64,000 nt of DNA from Chondrosia reniformis (Eukaryota > Porifera > Demospongiae > Chondrillida > Chondrillidae): NCBI GenBank assembly GCA_947172415.1, contig OX359199.1, positions 4,490,001 through 4,554,000 on the forward strand. Direction: 5' to 3'. Numbering within the stretch: position 1 is the first letter of the stretch; every line of letters begins with the position of its first letter. A program made the position numbers and the translations under genes. Below the pieces are notes generated by a model that made no database searches, was not told the DNA's origin, and saw only the letters and a list, made by a program, of their open reading frames with translations. Of this stretch, positions 1-11,899 are shown one piece after another.

Positions 1-475
1 CGCTCCTCCAGGTACGGGTCGTATAGTGAGAACCAACAAAGTTGATTAATAGTGAGATACATCTCCAGGCACTAACCCATAGGTAGAGAGACCACCCCAC
101 TATACGAACACCGATGACCCTTTGTCGCATGGTACCATGGTCGTGCTCCTACCACGGTTTTCGCATCGATCCACACCAAGGTAGACCTCCAGAGTTGATA
201 GCCCGGAGGCCAAAGACCGAAATTTTCCTTGCCTATTTATTAGAAATTGTCGGCGGGAAACATCGTGAACTTGGCGGAAAATCGTGAAACCAAATTGTTT
301 TCGAGGTCCTATTCAAGAACAATAGACAACATGCAGAACATAACCCGGCCTATTCAGCAAGTTGTTATTGTTATTGAGTTTCGACTAGAAATCAATCATG
401 GCTATCCAGCGAAGCAAATCATAAAATGTGCAGTGACCCAATGAATAGAAATGTTTAATTAATAAACAAACTATC

Positions 476-590
476 GGCATCTTAATGAACCTCTGATTAT
501 TTCAGTATCTCAATGAACCTCTGATTATTTCAGTATCTTAATGAACCTCTGATTATTTCAGTATCTTAATGGATCTCTGATTATTTCAGC
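476..590. repeat. 28-bp tandem repeat, about 4 copies
   Basis: A 28-bp unit containing CTCTGATTATTTCAG repeats about four times with single-base differences (AATGAACCT versus AATGGATCT). No gene overlaps it. Confidence 0.85.
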
Positions 591-726
591 AGTGGTCTTT
601 TATTTCACAAGCTCTTGTAAGCGCATGAATTAACAACTAGACTATATTACAATTACCTTTTACGCTATTTCGCGCTATTGCTTATTTAGGATCCCTGCTA
701 TTGCTCAATCAATTTGTGAATCCAAA

Positions 727-1961
727 ATGGCCGTTGCTCAAATCGCAATTAAGCGCTTGACGTTGTCCATGCCTAAACTACACTCATTGGTAGGTCATCT
801 TGTTTAGAGAATCAGACAAAATGTATAGCTACGTACTTTATTTGAAGTCTATAATGTTTCTTTTTATGATTAGCATACGTATTAATCAGCATCTTATTAT
901 GCAGCCTATACATGGAAGTCAAATATCAGTTACCTAGCAACATGTCCAATTAAGAAACAAGGAGGAGTGCAATTATTATTAAAGTTGTTGGCTTAACCCA
1001 TTCAGGTAGGAAAAGATAGTAAAAGAATATGTTGTATAACAACTGTAAAGGTCCTGGATTACATCTGTTCAATGGGACCACCAGATTTTAGCATGTCTAC
1101 ATACCAGTCCCTAGTAACTAGTAACTCCCAGCTACTGTAATTCAGTTAGGGGAAGTGTGTAGTACATGATTAACAGGTTCTTTGTATCTTATAGATCAGT
1201 TTGCCTTGCTATTTGGCTATGAAACCATACAATCCCTTTGAGTTAGTGTATTATTGTTTGAACTTTTATAGGACAATTTGGCGGGTTAGTCAGACCGCAG
1301 TGTGACATTGACATTTGGCAAGATATCCGTTTTTGATGTCACTCTTGTCTTAGCCTCCTGAGGTCTCAAACTCAGAACACTTGTCAACTCAGTATATATA
1401 CATGTATAAAGTGTATGTAAGTGTGATCTTAGGACTCTGTTAACCTTCAAAATCCAAACATTCTCCAGCCAAACTACTAACTAGTAGTCAATTAGCCTTA
1501 TAACTGAGCAATATAAATCTGCTGACCATATGTTCAAAGAATACTTGTATGGCAGAGGCATGCATGTACATCTTAGCAAAGTCTACATGTACAAACTATT
1601 AAATCTACATCTAGGTTGATATTAATCATAAAACACACATGCAGTTTTAATTGACACCATAATCGAAGTGGAAGAGAAATGTGTAATGAATGGACTACAA
1701 GATCAGATGTGAATATGCAATTTTGATTTTTAAAATGGCAGTAGAGTGAGGTTGTTTGCTATCAAAGACGAAACCTTATTAAAACGTTTTCTTTTAAAAT
1801 TAAAGTTATTTGGTTCCCTTCTTGTTCACTTTAATGTATGTGCCACATTCTAGCAGCTTTGTATGCGCTTGTTTGTCTTGTCTAATTATTTTACTCCTTT
1901 ATGAACTCATAGGACTTATCAGAATGTCCTGGACATTATCTTGGATGACAAGTTTGACTAA
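727..1961 (+). other. Possible small gene: only putative first and last exons visible
   Basis: At 727-789 an ATG opens a 21-codon frame (start MAVAQIAIKRL) that ends exactly at a good splice donor, TTG|GTAGGT. The N-terminus is basic and amphipathic, as in mitochondrial presequences. At 1913-1961 a segment preceded by CATAG can read TYQNVLDIILDDKFD and then TAA, which looks like a protein C-terminus. I found no middle exons linking the two and do not recognise the protein, so both could be chance. Confidence 0.2.
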
Positions 1962-2834
1962 GAAAGTGACAAATAAATGGACAAGATGATGGGAGATGCT
2001 ACATGCACAGCTCTGTGAGGTTTTGGTACTTAGAAATCATGCATGTTCTTAAATAAGTACTGTAGACAACTTCAGTCATAGTTACATGGGAATCATTCAT
2101 GCTCTTAATAAAGTTCATTTTTACTTTAAAAGATATTGTACTACCAGCTAAGTTAATATCCTAATTGTTCAGTTGCAGCCTGAATTGATTGCATGGATTG
2201 CAGCTGTTGCTATGGCAATCTTGTCATTTAGATGTAACCATGGTAATTGGTACTTGGTTGGTTGTATGAACTTTTTGTTCTTAAATGTCAGGCATGTTTT
2301 CCTCAAGTCTGACTAGAATGATAAGAATTCTTCTTATAGTTGTCTATATCAGTCCAGGCCAATAATAATAGTACATTTTCAGCATGTTTATTCCCAGGTT
2401 CATACTACTGTGAGTTTCATTTTTTTATTTCCATAACACTAGCTATAGGTTTTAATTTTTGTATCTTAAAGTGATAATGTTAGGTTAACCAAAGGAATCC
2501 CGAACTTGTTTTTCATACAGTTTGGCTTTAGTCCATAACTAATGTTCTCCAGCCAAACCAGAAATGTGGCAGTGCTCAGCTGGAGAGCTCCTTGGCCATG
2601 TACAAGCCATTCAATAGATCAACAATTAGTTTAAATATATGCATGCCCCAGGTATCTGGCTGTTCCTGTTGAAGTGTAGCTAATTGCTTGGGTTTCATAG
2701 TGATCCTTGTTCCAATTTTAGTTTAAAGTAAAGTCATGGGGCCTGGTACCTTATAGTTTAAAGTAGGGCATGTCAGTTTGTATTCTTTGTGTGATAATCA
2801 TTTCAGATTATTTGTGATTGACTATTACATAGAG

Positions 2835-2870
2835 AACTTTGTTAGAATGTTAGAACATTCTAACAAAGTT
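2835..2870. repeat. Perfect inverted repeat (17-bp arms, 2-bp centre)
   Basis: Two 17-bp arms beginning AACTTTGTTAGAATGTT are exact reverse complements separated by AG. There is no T-tract or gene context, so it may be a foldback element remnant or a fixed hairpin. Confidence 0.9.
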
Positions 2871-4024
2871 CAGATTATTGTTATGACCATTTATGGAGAA
2901 TAGCAAAGAACAATGGCAGGTCTAGTGTAAAGCAACTCAGTAACTGTCCTATGACAGGGAATGATATTTGTTACAATAGCCACAGTTCAATAAGAACTTA
3001 ATTGCCATTGAACCAAACCAATTATTGGCCAGTTGGCCATCTGACCTGTTTTATACGTATGTGATGATCTCAATGTCCCAATGTCAGGTTTGCTGGTAAA
3101 AGAGTGCATTTTATGTTACCGCTCAATGCAGTGCAGTTACTTTAATTTACAATATTTAACATTTAGCTAACTTGATTGTGGTTATCCTGGAGTGAGAACA
3201 TTTTGTAACTTGCACTGTGTATTATATTTTAATTATTGGTTATTTATAAAATGATTACTATAGCTGCATGCATGTATATAAGTATTTGTTATACTTTTTA
3301 TAGGGTGAACATGCAGGCAAGTATATATCATGGAAGGTTTCTGGGTACAAACATCATACATTATATGCATATGTTTTTAAGGTACATTTAAACTATAAAG
3401 TTGTAATAATTGATGTACATAATTTATGACTTCGATTAATTGGAAATCATATATGCAAGTTGGTGCTATGTAAAAGCCAATAAAATAATAATATTATAGC
3501 AATACTCACAAGAAATCCACCATTTTTGGTGGAGATTGCCATCACCTACGGGCTGGAATCTGAAGTTTACATGTACGTATGTACATATGTACTGTATATA
3601 ACCTAGTTTCTATATAAAAGCTGCATGCATATTCACATTTGCAAACAGTTATCCTATGTATAGGAGCCAGCTTTTTATAACTTTATCAATCAGTTAAAGA
3701 TTATTACAAAATACTCTAACTCTTGGAACAAGTCTAAATATTGCAAATTTTAATAACTGCACTGCATTAGATGGGCATCATACATAAATGCACTCCTATA
3801 TACCAGAACCTGGACATTGAGACATTCATATTGAGATCATCCTTATAATGAAACTATTGCTGCATATAAGTTATCAAAATTAACAAACTTTCAAGTGTGC
3901 ATTGAACAATTCTACAATAAACCAATTAATCAAACTGAGCCTAAATCTCTCTACTTTAACAGGATAGCTCTGAGTTAGACATGTTACAAACTCCTCCTTC
4001 CATATATTTGAATAAATGTTTTGG

Positions 4025-5530
4025 CTATGCCTTTAAAGCAGCAGGATTGATGACCCCTTTACTTGGCTTGTTCTTTGTGGCATCCACAAACTGTTCAGCT
4101 ACCTCCTGAGCCACTTTGATTTGAGCTTCAACTGTGCTAGCCCCTAAATGAGGAGTTGTAACAATCTTTGGGTGTTCTACCAGCTCCTTGTAAGTTGGAG
4201 GTTCCTGCTCAAAGACATCCAAACCGGCAGCTGCTACCTGACCATTGTTGATTGCCTTTACTAAGTCTGCTTCGTCAATGATCCCGCCTCTAGCACAGTT
4301 TATGATCCGCACACCCTTTTTGCATTTTGCAAAGGTTTCAGTGTTGAACATTCCCTTAGTTTCCGGAAGTAGTGGGACGTGGATAGTAATGAAATCCGCC
4401 TTGGGCCAAACCTCTTCAAGGGACATGAACTCGACCCCAAACTTGACAGCTACCTCAGCAGGTACAAGAGGATCATAACCTATAGTCTACAAGACAGAAG
4501 ACACATCAGATGTACAGTTCTAGCTTGTTAGAACATTATTCCTTACTTTCATGCCGAAAGCTTGCATCCTCGTGCCAACTTCTCTGCCAATTCGGCCCAG
4601 ACCCACGATCCCCAGAGTTTTTCCATACAGCTCAACTCCCATAAATTGACTTCTTTCCCATTTTCCCTGTTTTAGGGAGGCGTGGCCTTGGGCCGTGTTG
4701 CGTGCTGTTGCCATTATGAGGGCACACGTTTGCTCCGCTGCACTAATGGTGTTACCTGCAGGAGTACTACAAGTAGGAACAACATCACCATGGCAACTGC
4801 TGTAACAACTTAGACATAACACATCTATTATATATGTACACTATCCTTGGTCGATTTGTGTATCAGTCATGTAATTTTCTAAAACCTTTTGACCGACCAG
4901 GTTATTGAACTATTTTAATAGCTTGGATAATAATCAGTTATTATCCTTTAGATGGTACATCTTTCAATTCACAGTTAGAAGAAATCCTTACTCTATTAAC
5001 CAGTTGTTGTTGATGCTAAATTACTGATTAACAAATTTAAAATTACGAATACAAGAAATAGTCCAAATCATTTATACACTTCAACTGAGCATACTTCATT
5101 ACAATGACTCCCTGCTCACTAGCTGCATCTACATCAATGTTGTCTACTCCAGTACCAGCACGTCCAATCACCTTGAGATTTTTACCCGCCTGAATAACAT
5201 CTTTAGTCACCTTGGTACCTGATCTTACGATCAAGCCGTCGTAATTCTAATAAGCAGGCGAAGAAATAGTGTTCATAGGTGGGTGTGTGGGCGTGGGTAG
5301 CTCATACGATAGGAGCTATATACTGGATCTCTATCACGCAGTTTCCGAATGACTATATACAATCGTTAGCTCAATCGAAGCGGGTTCATACCTACCTGAA
5401 TCACTTGCAACAATTCCTCTTTAGGTAGTTTTAGCTTTACATCTACCGCGAGCCCCCCTTGCCTCAGTATCTCCTCGCAAGATGGATCAGTTTTATCCGT
5501 GATAAGTATCTTCTGTAGCTTAAGCGCCAT
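4025..5530 (-). CDS. PHGDH: D-3-phosphoglycerate dehydrogenase, short form
   Basis: This enzyme catalyses the first step of serine synthesis, oxidising 3-phosphoglycerate with NAD+ in the cytosol. Four exons (5396-5530, 5095-5246, 4547-4766, 4025-4486) join in phase to about 322 residues. The start is [10 protein letters not shown], the second-exon [12 protein letters not shown] stretch matches the family, the Rossmann glycine motif is GLGRIG, and the catalytic Arg and His lie in NCARGG and PHLGAST. The human enzyme is 533 residues. This one stops at TAG right after the region equivalent to human residue ~305, so it lacks the ASB and ACT regulatory domains. Short (type III) forms are known in other animals, insects for example, so truncation is not evidence of a pseudogene. 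All four exons are intact. Confidence 0.93.
4946..5000. repeat. Fragment of a dispersed repeat (family F)
   Basis: It lies in PHGDH intron 2 and ends with AGTTAGAAGAAATCCTTA. The same end occurs at 32238-32260 and 59700-59724. The full family seems to span from an ACTGAAGAAG motif to this end, and only the right part is present here. Confidence 0.55.
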
Positions 5531-5991
5531 GATTGAGGAAGTTTTCTGACTAACTTCCCTTACTTGTGCAGATATAAAAGAAAACAAATTATCCCAAAAC
5601 TAGATCATCCACGTGTGCTGGCACGTGTGTACCTGCGTGTACCCAGGGTGAGTGACCTTTTACATGAGGGCTCCGGCCCGCATTTCTTGTGCTAATTGGG
5701 AATGTTTCAACACCGATGACTCCTATAGACAATCAGGCCTAGGGCCTAATGGGAACTAGAGATAACGCTTCATAGACAGGTTTCATTTTCACTTTGTACG
5801 TATATCTGTGAACTTGGCATTAATAATCTACTATAGTTTAATAATTAATGTACACTATCAGGCTAAATGGTGTATAGTAGGAATAATGATAGATATAATA
5901 TATATAGAGATATAATGGTATACTTGTGCCAGTGGACATGGCAATACGGAATGAACAAATATGGAGTTACAGCTCAGGATAAGAGGAAATG
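5531..5991. other. Spacer between PHGDH 5' end and CFAP210 3' end
   Basis: This 461-bp spacer should hold the PHGDH promoter and the CFAP210 3' UTR. It has a GC-richer patch around 5610-5700 next to the PHGDH start. No other gene is seen. Confidence 0.5.
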
Positions 5992-8900
5992 TCACCATGT
6001 AAATCCAATCCTATTTTGTGTGTTGAGCAGTTTTCCCTTGCACTTGGACTGGTATGTAGGCAGTTGAACTGCCCACTCATCGGCTGCCATGTAGCTTGGC
6101 CTGACCCCGCCCTTCCCTTCAAAGATAGGACCATGTCCTCCTCCAGCACCTTGAACTGCTGCTTTCTTAAGGGGCTTTGTATTTGCCTTGCACTTCTTTG
6201 CTTCATCGATAACCTTCTTAGTGTACTGCTGGAACTGTTCCTCTTCCTTCTTCTGAAACTCAATATTTTCATTGCTGTAGTCTTTATCCTCCAACTTGAC
6301 AGCTTCATCTAATCTAGCCCTCTCTGCCTACGTATATTGGTACAATTATACAGTCACAAGGAATAGAGTGACAGCATACCCATCTCTCTGAAGACTTATT
6401 TGATTGGTTACATTCTACAGGATCTAATAATTTCATTACCATTTGCTGCTTGTGGAAATGCTGAAGTTCTTCTGCTTCTCTGTGTATCTTACTGTCCTTT
6501 TCCATCTGCTGGGCATGGAACTACGTAAAGCATCAAAGGCAGACACAAAGTGTATACCTAGAACATCAGAAGTGAACATCAGGCAGTCATTATGCTGTCT
6601 ACCTTCTGATCTTGTAGGATTCTTTGCTGCAGAAGGAGTCTCTCTCTCTCCGATTCCTCTCTCCTTTTCATCTCATTCTCATAAATCTGAAAGTAATATA
6701 GTCACTCACTGTACTAACACAAGCACTCAGAAATTATGTCAAAATACCATTTGTGCTCTGTGCATCCTAATATCTTGCAGCATTTCCATGTTCTTTGACA
6801 TTTTCTCTCTTTCCCCAGCCTACAGGTACATACGTACATGTGTCATTAAACATACTGTACAGAAAGTGCCAATGAGGAATATGGCACTTGTAACTTCATG
6901 TACATACTACCTTACAAGTACTCATGGAATATGCTGCATGTTGATAGCTTACCATTCTCTTTTCTTCTGCTAGAGCTACAGCCTTTGCTATCTGTTCATC
7001 TTCATTGCTTTTTTGCTGTGTGCACATACGTATAAGAGTTTGTTAACCTCACAGACAAATGGAGCTACCTTTGCTTCTAACTAGCCATGAATCAATATTC
7101 TGGGGAATCCCACATCAATACTTATTAACTGGATCTACTCATATAAATACATACTGTTTGTAAATGTTCCTCCAATGCCTTAGTCATTCTGTTTTGATGA
7201 GCCTGGAACTCCCTATGCGCATCAAATCAAAAATAATCTGAAAGTAACCATGAGTGTATGAGTATGTGTATGTGAGTGTGTGTGTGTGCGTGTGTGTGAT
7301 AGATGTGACTTACATGAAGATTTCTTGCTCTCTTTCCTTTCTCAGTTTAGTCATTTTCCTTTTAGCATCAGAAAAAAGTTGAATCTCCTGATCTTCTAAT
7401 TCCTCCATTCTACTCTTGGCAGCTTGATAGGCCTGAATACAAGAAATCACACAAATACGTACTCTGCTGTGACAGCAATCTCCACTCAACTGATGCACAC
7501 ATTGCCAAACAAACAAAGGAGACTATACCATTTTCTCTTCCAAGGATTTGCACAAGGATTCTCTATATGCCTCCATCTCCTATAAGACATTTGAAACATT
7601 CATCATTAAGAAGTACACATCTTCCTACCTAGGTATACGTACTGCCTTCTTCTTCTCGTCCAGTTCCTTCTGTTGATTCTTGAACTGGCTCTGCAGTTAT
7701 TAGGGAAGAAGTACATACATAGTTACATATACTGACACACACACCAATCCACCCACCACTTCCTCTTCAATCTTCTTCTGCTCATCAAGGGCAGCCTGCC
7801 TCTGCAGTGACAATGACTTCATCTTATCTTGTACCCTGTGATTGAAAGTAAGCAACATGTATTAACTTTACAGTTTGTGTGTGCTAAAATTACATACGTA
7901 CGTATATACGTACATACGTATGTGAGGGTGTGAAGCTTATTGCTTATAAAAGATAAATTACAGTATTGAAGTATGTACTTTGGGTCACACACACTGCCAC
8001 ACTTATTGGAGCTACGTACGTATATTTATAGTATTCAACATTTGTCCTGTTGTTAAGCCTTACTGAGCAATGTGAAACCTTGACAGTTTTGCTGTCTCTT
8101 CTGATCTCTCTTGAGCCTTCCTCATGTCTTCATGGATACCCTTGCATCTCTCCTACGGCAAGTATATTATATAACTTGTGTATGTACAGTGAAACCTCCC
8201 TAATGTGGTTGGCTTGTGGCTATATAAAGCTTTATGTATTGCCATCCCTACTTAGAGAGTACTGCCGTACTCACTGATAAGGGGCAGTACATAAAGCTGG
8301 GCCTTTAAGAACTGTCAGAGCTGACTGCTCTATTCAGCTGAGTACATACGTACACTGTATATACATCACTTGCTTTTACATATGTGATGACCAATCACAG
8401 AGCTTGTTGGACAATGCATGTAAGCATATTGAGCTAGCACACACTAAACAGTTGTACGTACGTATATGTGTATGTATGTACGTACCTCCTCCATTGTTTG
8501 GATGTAGTGGTTGTCTATGTACTTCAGCCTTTTATCCTTCTCTTTCTTCAAGGAAATCTGGGCCTCTCTCTCCCTTAGAACCTCAGACAGCAGTAGAGCA
8601 CCCTGCAGGTACAGCACAACCATCAAAGCACAGTACATACGTACGTATATACATGGGTTACCATTGGCTAGTGTATGTGCTTGGAAAAGAAGCTCTTACT
8701 ACTCACATGAAATTGACTAGTGTACGTATGTGCTTGGAAAAGAAGCTCTTACTACTCACATGAAACTTCTTCACTCTGTCAGTCTGATAGTAAAGTAAAG
8801 TCTTGGCTCTTTCAATTGCTTTCTTCCGTTGCTCTGCTTGAAACTTAGCTTCTTCAATATCCACTTTTACCCTTTCTTCCTACGTAAATTAACATGCACA

Positions 8901-9617
8901 GATAATATTGCATCTATTATGAACTGCCAGTGTATGTACACAATACAGTACAATACAACACACATGCATATGTACTGATTATTTTACTAATAATTGCATA
9001 CATGATGTAACATGTACGTACATAGTACTGTATGCTTTTGCATAATTAGCAATCACAAATTACATTGACCACACTCACTAGCCTTTGCTGATACACATAT
9101 GACAACTACAAGTAGTAGAATTTACTCACTTCCTCTTTTTCCTCGCGAATTTTCCTTGCTTGCAACTTCTTCAACCTTTGACCCTAAGAAGATAACAGAA
9201 GTATAGGCAAGCTAGGACAGCGCCTCCTCAAAGCATACTGTGGATGGATATTACCTGAATGGTGTTTTCCCAGTTCTTCACTATCGCTTTGGAAGTCTCC
9301 TTCAAAGACTCTCTTTCGTCTCGCTTTGTTTTAGTCAGGTTCGCCTCAGCATTATGGCCTGACAATCTTTCTTCAATCCTTTTCCATTCTCGGGACGGAA
9401 TCACCAACGTCTGTGAAATAGCATAATTAACTGGTTGGCATTACTAGTTTCAAAGTACCCACCTTCTCCTGATGATAACCTCTTGCATCTGAACGCTCTG
9501 AGGTAGAAAGGCGAAAGTTATCTCTATGTTTAGATTGTTGTACAAAGCTCATGATTTACCTCCAGCAGCTTGCGACCTCGTTAAACCTTTTCTTCTACCG
9601 TGCGTTACCGTCGCCAT
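5992..9617 (-). CDS. CFAP210: Cilia- and flagella-associated protein 210 (CCDC173), TPH-domain coiled coil
   Basis: CFAP210 is a microtubule inner protein of ciliary doublets; in a sponge the likely site is flagellated cells such as choanocytes. Seventeen small exons run from 9560-9617 to 5992-6327 and all junctions keep phase, giving about 533 residues against about 550 in human. Residues roughly 130-160 contain the family block LLYYQTDRVKKFH, followed by GALLLSEVLREREAQ. Most of the rest is Glu/Lys/Arg/Gln-rich coiled coil of the trichohyalin/plectin-homology type. The C-terminal exon has a conserved Gly-rich segment ending near YMAADEWAVQLPTYQ. Several donors and acceptors sit in TACGTA palindromes. 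TPH relatives (CFAP45, MNS1, CFAP53) are the main alternatives, but length and the central block favour CFAP210. Confidence 0.85.
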
Positions 9618-9826
9618 GTTTGTTAGAGGCCAATTTTGTTGTCATGACAACCGAAATTTGCAGCCACCCTCTCTAGGTATGCGTATAAGAAATCGATATT
9701 ATACAGTATATGTAGTCTGACAAATGACTTGAGTTAAGAATAAACAATCAGTCAATCATAGAATATTGGGTAACAAACAGTACAATAATAAATTCTGTTG
9801 TGAGAAGAAAATCTAAGTCAATTCAA

Positions 9827-11675
9827 TTACAAAATCTGACAGCCTTTCTTCTTTTTTGGTTTCTTTTTGGGTACGTCAACAGGACCCTTTCTCTTTTGAA
9901 TTTCAGACATCAACATGTAGTAAACAGTGTCCACATTCTCTTTTGTCTTGGCTGAAGTCTCAATGTATCTGACACCCCATGATTTGGAGAGTTCTTCGGC
10001 TTCTGCCTTTGAAACATCTCTCCTATCTTCTAAATCCATCTTATTTCCAACCAAGATCATGGGCGTCTGGCTGTCCACCTTCACTCTTAGGATTTGCTCC
10101 CTAAATTCATTCATCACTGAAAAAGACTCTCTATCAATGATAGAGAAAACACAGAGAAATCCTTCACCGCTTCTGTAGTAGCTGTCTTGAATGACTGCAT
10201 AACTTTCCTGACCAGCTGTGTCAAGAATATCAATTTGACCCTCATTTCCATCGAGGGTTACCTTCTTCCGGTAACTGTCTGCCTTTGTGGGTTCATAGTC
10301 TTCTACAAACTGTACACACATAATTTACAGTAAAGTAATCATTGTACCAGAGCTTTGGTGACTCGTGTGTGCATTCCGTGTCCAATGAGGCCACCCATAC
10401 TCAATACTAACACTAATTAGCATTGCTTGTTAATTTTACACCTTTGCTTTAAATAGTGACAGACTGTAAGTTATCTACAATACTACTATACAAATACTAA
10501 CCACAATTCACACATTGGGTTATATATCAATGTACCTATATGTAATTTATCCTATTTCAACCTGACAATCTGACAATTTGACTGGAGATATAGACACAAA
10601 CACATGTCTCAAATGCCTAATCATCTTGTTAGACCTTTGGTCACATCACAAATGTGACACACACTGCATATCAGGTGTGTGGATACTCCCCAGCCAACAT
10701 ACATCGGCAAGCAGTTGTACAGCCTTCACGTAGAGGTTTATATATGTAGGTATGGAAATCAACCTTGAGGTACATACTTGGTATGAATTCACATAAGGGT
10801 GTGTCAATGCATTGTTATGTTCTGTTTGGATTGGTGTAATCCTTTCAAGGTTATTATAAATGGCTTTCAGTTGCTCTTAACACATTTAATGGTAAATTAA
10901 ACTTCACACTTGTAAGTCATACAGCCTTTCACTTTAATTTGTGAAAAGAACTTGCTAGTAAGTTTCTATAAAGAAATGTACAGTTCTAAAGATAGTTAAG
11001 ATTATAGGCTTTAACTATAAGTATACAATCCTATAAGCATAGCTAGGTGAGGCCATTCTAAGATACAATACCTACTGAGCTAACATCCCTTAACGTCAGG
11101 TACACCAGCTATGCTGGAGGGTAACATTCTTCTACATTGAAAATTAAAATTCTCTATCTATCTAACGTTCTTCCAGTGTATGGTATACATGACAGCACAT
11201 TTCATAGGTAATTACAAAACACTGTATATGCTGCTAATATTACAACAGTGAAAAGCACATTAATATTAACCGAAAATGATACACCGACACAAGCGTCGGC
11301 TTAAGAGATAGACTAAATACACAGCGCGTAGGATGGCTATAAGGTGCTATAGTTATCTGTACGTACCTGTACTATAACGAACCAAGTAAATACAGAGTAT
11401 GATACGTCTGGATTTATCGCTAAGACTAGTTGGCCATACACGTAGTCTTTAAGTGGAAAACATTCCCAATTACGACACATTTCACCAACCAACAACATTT
11501 AACACAATTCCCAAGTTCACCATTTACAGTATAATGATGGAGAGATTAACCTGCTACGTGTTGACAGTATCCTTACCTCATCGTACATAAACCTCAGAGT
11601 TAGCGCCGACTTGCCAACACCACCAGTTCCTACCATGATTACTTTATGAACAGGTAGATCATTCCTAACAGCCAT
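9827..11675 (-). CDS. RAL: Ral small GTPase
   Basis: Ral is a Ras-family switch that drives exocyst-dependent secretion and endocytosis at the plasma membrane. There are two coding exons, 11577-11675 and 9827-10309, giving 193 residues. The P-loop is GTGGVGKS, the Ral-specific effector loop is YEPTKADSY, switch II is DTAGQES, and the nucleotide motifs are NKMD and ETSAK. The C-terminus is a lysine-rich stretch followed by the CAAX box CQIL; the terminal Leu predicts geranylgeranylation. The exon boundary after MYDE is where vertebrate Ral also has a splice site. The start faces GTPBP10 across 224 bp. Confidence 0.95.
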
Positions 11676-11899
11676 GTTGTCTTCTGAAAATATTCACCTT
11701 GTTAGATACCTATAGAACCTATATTAAGCTGTGCTTGATAATAATCTATATTTTTCAAGTTCAAGATTAGCCCTCAAAGAATTCACAATCGGCCATTTAT
11801 TGGCTAAAATCATTGGGTAACGTCATCAGTTCTATATTTAGAAAATTTCAAAAGGGATTCCCCTAAATAGCAACCTTTTGTGGAATCGTAGATGCTGGA
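11676..11899. promoter_or_regulatory. Shared divergent promoter region, Ral / GTPBP10
   Basis: Only 224 bp separate the two start codons on opposite strands, so both promoters and 5' UTRs must fit here or overlap the first introns. No TATA box stands out. Confidence 0.45.

Larger units (their letters stand above)
1..4024. other. AT-rich region without an assignable gene
   Basis: No exon chain of a recognisable family could be built on either strand. The stretch contains a short tandem repeat (476-590), a perfect hairpin (2835-2870) and two plus-strand segments that look like the ends of a small gene (727-1961). The first 230 bases are less AT-rich than the rest and resemble no RNA gene I recognise. 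The remainder is AT-rich, with many short ATG/TGCATG-rich stretches and no long open frame. Confidence 0.6.

Noticed and set aside
1..240. 5S or other structural RNA at the window start
   Set aside because: The GC-richer composition suggested an RNA gene, but no internal promoter boxes or conserved 5S/snRNA motifs were found.
6443..6973. Plus-strand 176-codon open frame
   Set aside because: It runs antisense across four CFAP210 exons and has no family similarity.
8183..8362. Possible MITE starting TACAGTGAAACCTCCC in a CFAP210 intron
   Set aside because: The left end resembles families D/E, but no convincing matching right end was found beyond ACACTGTA.
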